Shown here: piece after piece, positions 63,571 through 64,000 of the stretch
How positions within the stretch are numbered: the stretch's first letter is position 1
Layout: each line of letters starts with the position of its first letter
Assembly: GCA_038210445.1 (NCBI GenBank)
Contig: JBBQWQ010000042.1
Coordinates: forward strand, 6,260-70,259
Source: JABFRG01 sp038210445
GTDB lineage: Bacteria; Myxococcota_A; Polyangia; Polyangiales; Polyangiaceae
Direction of reading: 5' to 3'
DNA length: 64,000 nt
Program-made: the position numbers and the translations under genes
Notes under the pieces: model-generated
What the model was told of the DNA's origin: nothing
Database searches by the model: none
The model's input: only the letters and a program-made list of their open reading frames with translations

Positions 63571-64000
63571 AGCGGATGATGTCCGACTCGACCCGGAGGG
63601 CTCGGCTCGATGTTGCTCCGTACTTGCTTCGCGCGGCCGCAACGAGCTGAGGTGGCGTCGGCTGCTTGTTGGTGCAGGTCCCTCCACCGCAGGCGATTTT
63701 GTAGATGTCAGCGATGTCGCCCATGTTGCTGTTTTCGGTGATGGGCGCCGTGTCGACCGAGCGCTTCCAGTTCATCCAGTCCCATTCTACCGCAAGGCCT
63801 GCGATGTCGGTGCCACACTTGTTTTCGAGCCACTTGGCTTGCACTGTGCAGTCGACCGGGTAGGGCGCGTCCTTGGTGACGGTGGTTCCCGCGGTGGTCT
63901 CGAAGAATCGCTTGTAGTACACGAACTTGCAGGCGGTCGCGCTGCGGCCGTTCCATGTGTTCGAGGCCACGTAGTGGGCGAAGCTCTCCCGCTCCGTGGC
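63554..64000 (-). CDS. hypothetical protein, 5' end beyond the window
   Basis: The C-terminal 148 residues of a gene that continues past the right edge; the frame is open from 64000. The visible part has four Cys (TACKFVYYKRFFE, DCTVQAKWLENKCGTD, CGGGTCTN) and aromatic-rich segments (AVEWDWMNWKRSVD). It looks like a secreted protein but no family is recognised. The stop overlaps the start of the FGE-like lipoprotein gene, so they are probably cotranscribed. Confidence 0.75.
   Translation of the reverse strand, partial: ATERESFAHYVASNTWNGRSATACKFVYYKRFFETTAGTTVTKDAPYPVDCTVQAKWLENKCGTDIAGLAVEWDWMNWKRSVDTAPITENSNMGDIADIYKIACGGGTCTNKQPTPPQLVAAARSKYGATSSRALRVESDIIRYGANH

Overview
The window is a GC-rich chromosomal segment, most likely from a myxobacterium-type bacterium (Myxococcota, class Polyangia or a close relative). 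This is inferred from content: many short lipoproteins with Asp/Ala/Gly-rich linkers after the lipobox, Hanks-type Ser/Thr kinase signalling, several FHA-domain proteins, a sigma-54-type regulator with an FHA domain, AgmX/PglI-type and Sel1/TPR proteins, and dense gene packing with ATGA/GTGA overlaps. There is no rRNA or CRISPR array, and one tRNA gene (Leu, anticodon UAG).

Layout. 1-8.5 kb: the end of a GGDEF diguanylate cyclase, a YyaL-type thioredoxin-fold protein, an LTA-synthase-like membrane sulfatase-fold protein, an exported protein, a HEAT-repeat protein and an FHA/AAA+ regulator without the GAFTGA loop. 8.5-20.7 kb: signalling and envelope genes (TPR protein, Ser/Thr kinase, double zinc-ribbon/double FHA protein, a degenerate S26-like membrane protein, an OmpR/histidine-kinase pair, a PilZ protein, an ECF sigma/FecR pair). 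20.8-29.8 kb: thiolase and MBL hydrolase, AI-2E-type permease and BON protein, an orphan FliH/SctL-like protein with a 61-aa partner, an M50 membrane protease and a Sel1 lipoprotein. 30-39 kb: the tRNA, small lipoproteins, a cyclic-nucleotide-binding protein, a DUF962/Mpo1-like protein, an AgmX-type protein, a GNAT acetyltransferase and a frameshifted membrane-protein relic.

39.3-52.2 kb is a large Tad (Flp pilus / tight adherence) locus, all on the minus strand. It has two different Flp prepilins (one only 56 aa), two TadE and one TadG-like pseudopilins, a TadV prepilin peptidase, CpaB/RcpC, a CpaC/RcpA secretin, TadB and TadC platform proteins, two FHA membrane proteins and a TadD-like TPR lipoprotein. 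No TadA/CpaF ATPase or TadZ/CpaE is present in the window, so the motor must be encoded elsewhere. Beside it is an AT-richer M4 metalloprotease. Inside it is an orphan protein equivalent to the propeptide of that protease, whose stop codon lies in one arm of a MITE-like inverted repeat.

54.5-58 kb is a mobile-element scar. An IS21-family element with frameshifts in both istA and istB abuts the end of another decayed element and interrupts one copy of a duplicated lipoprotein gene; the other copy is intact next door. 58-64 kb: a LysR regulator, a truncated YceI gene, a TetR regulator divergent from a small-protein/lipase-like hydrolase pair with two matching operator-like sites between them, a formylglycine-generating-enzyme-fold lipoprotein and a gene running off the right edge. 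The regions of most interest are the Tad locus with its propeptide relic and repeat, and the IS21 scar.
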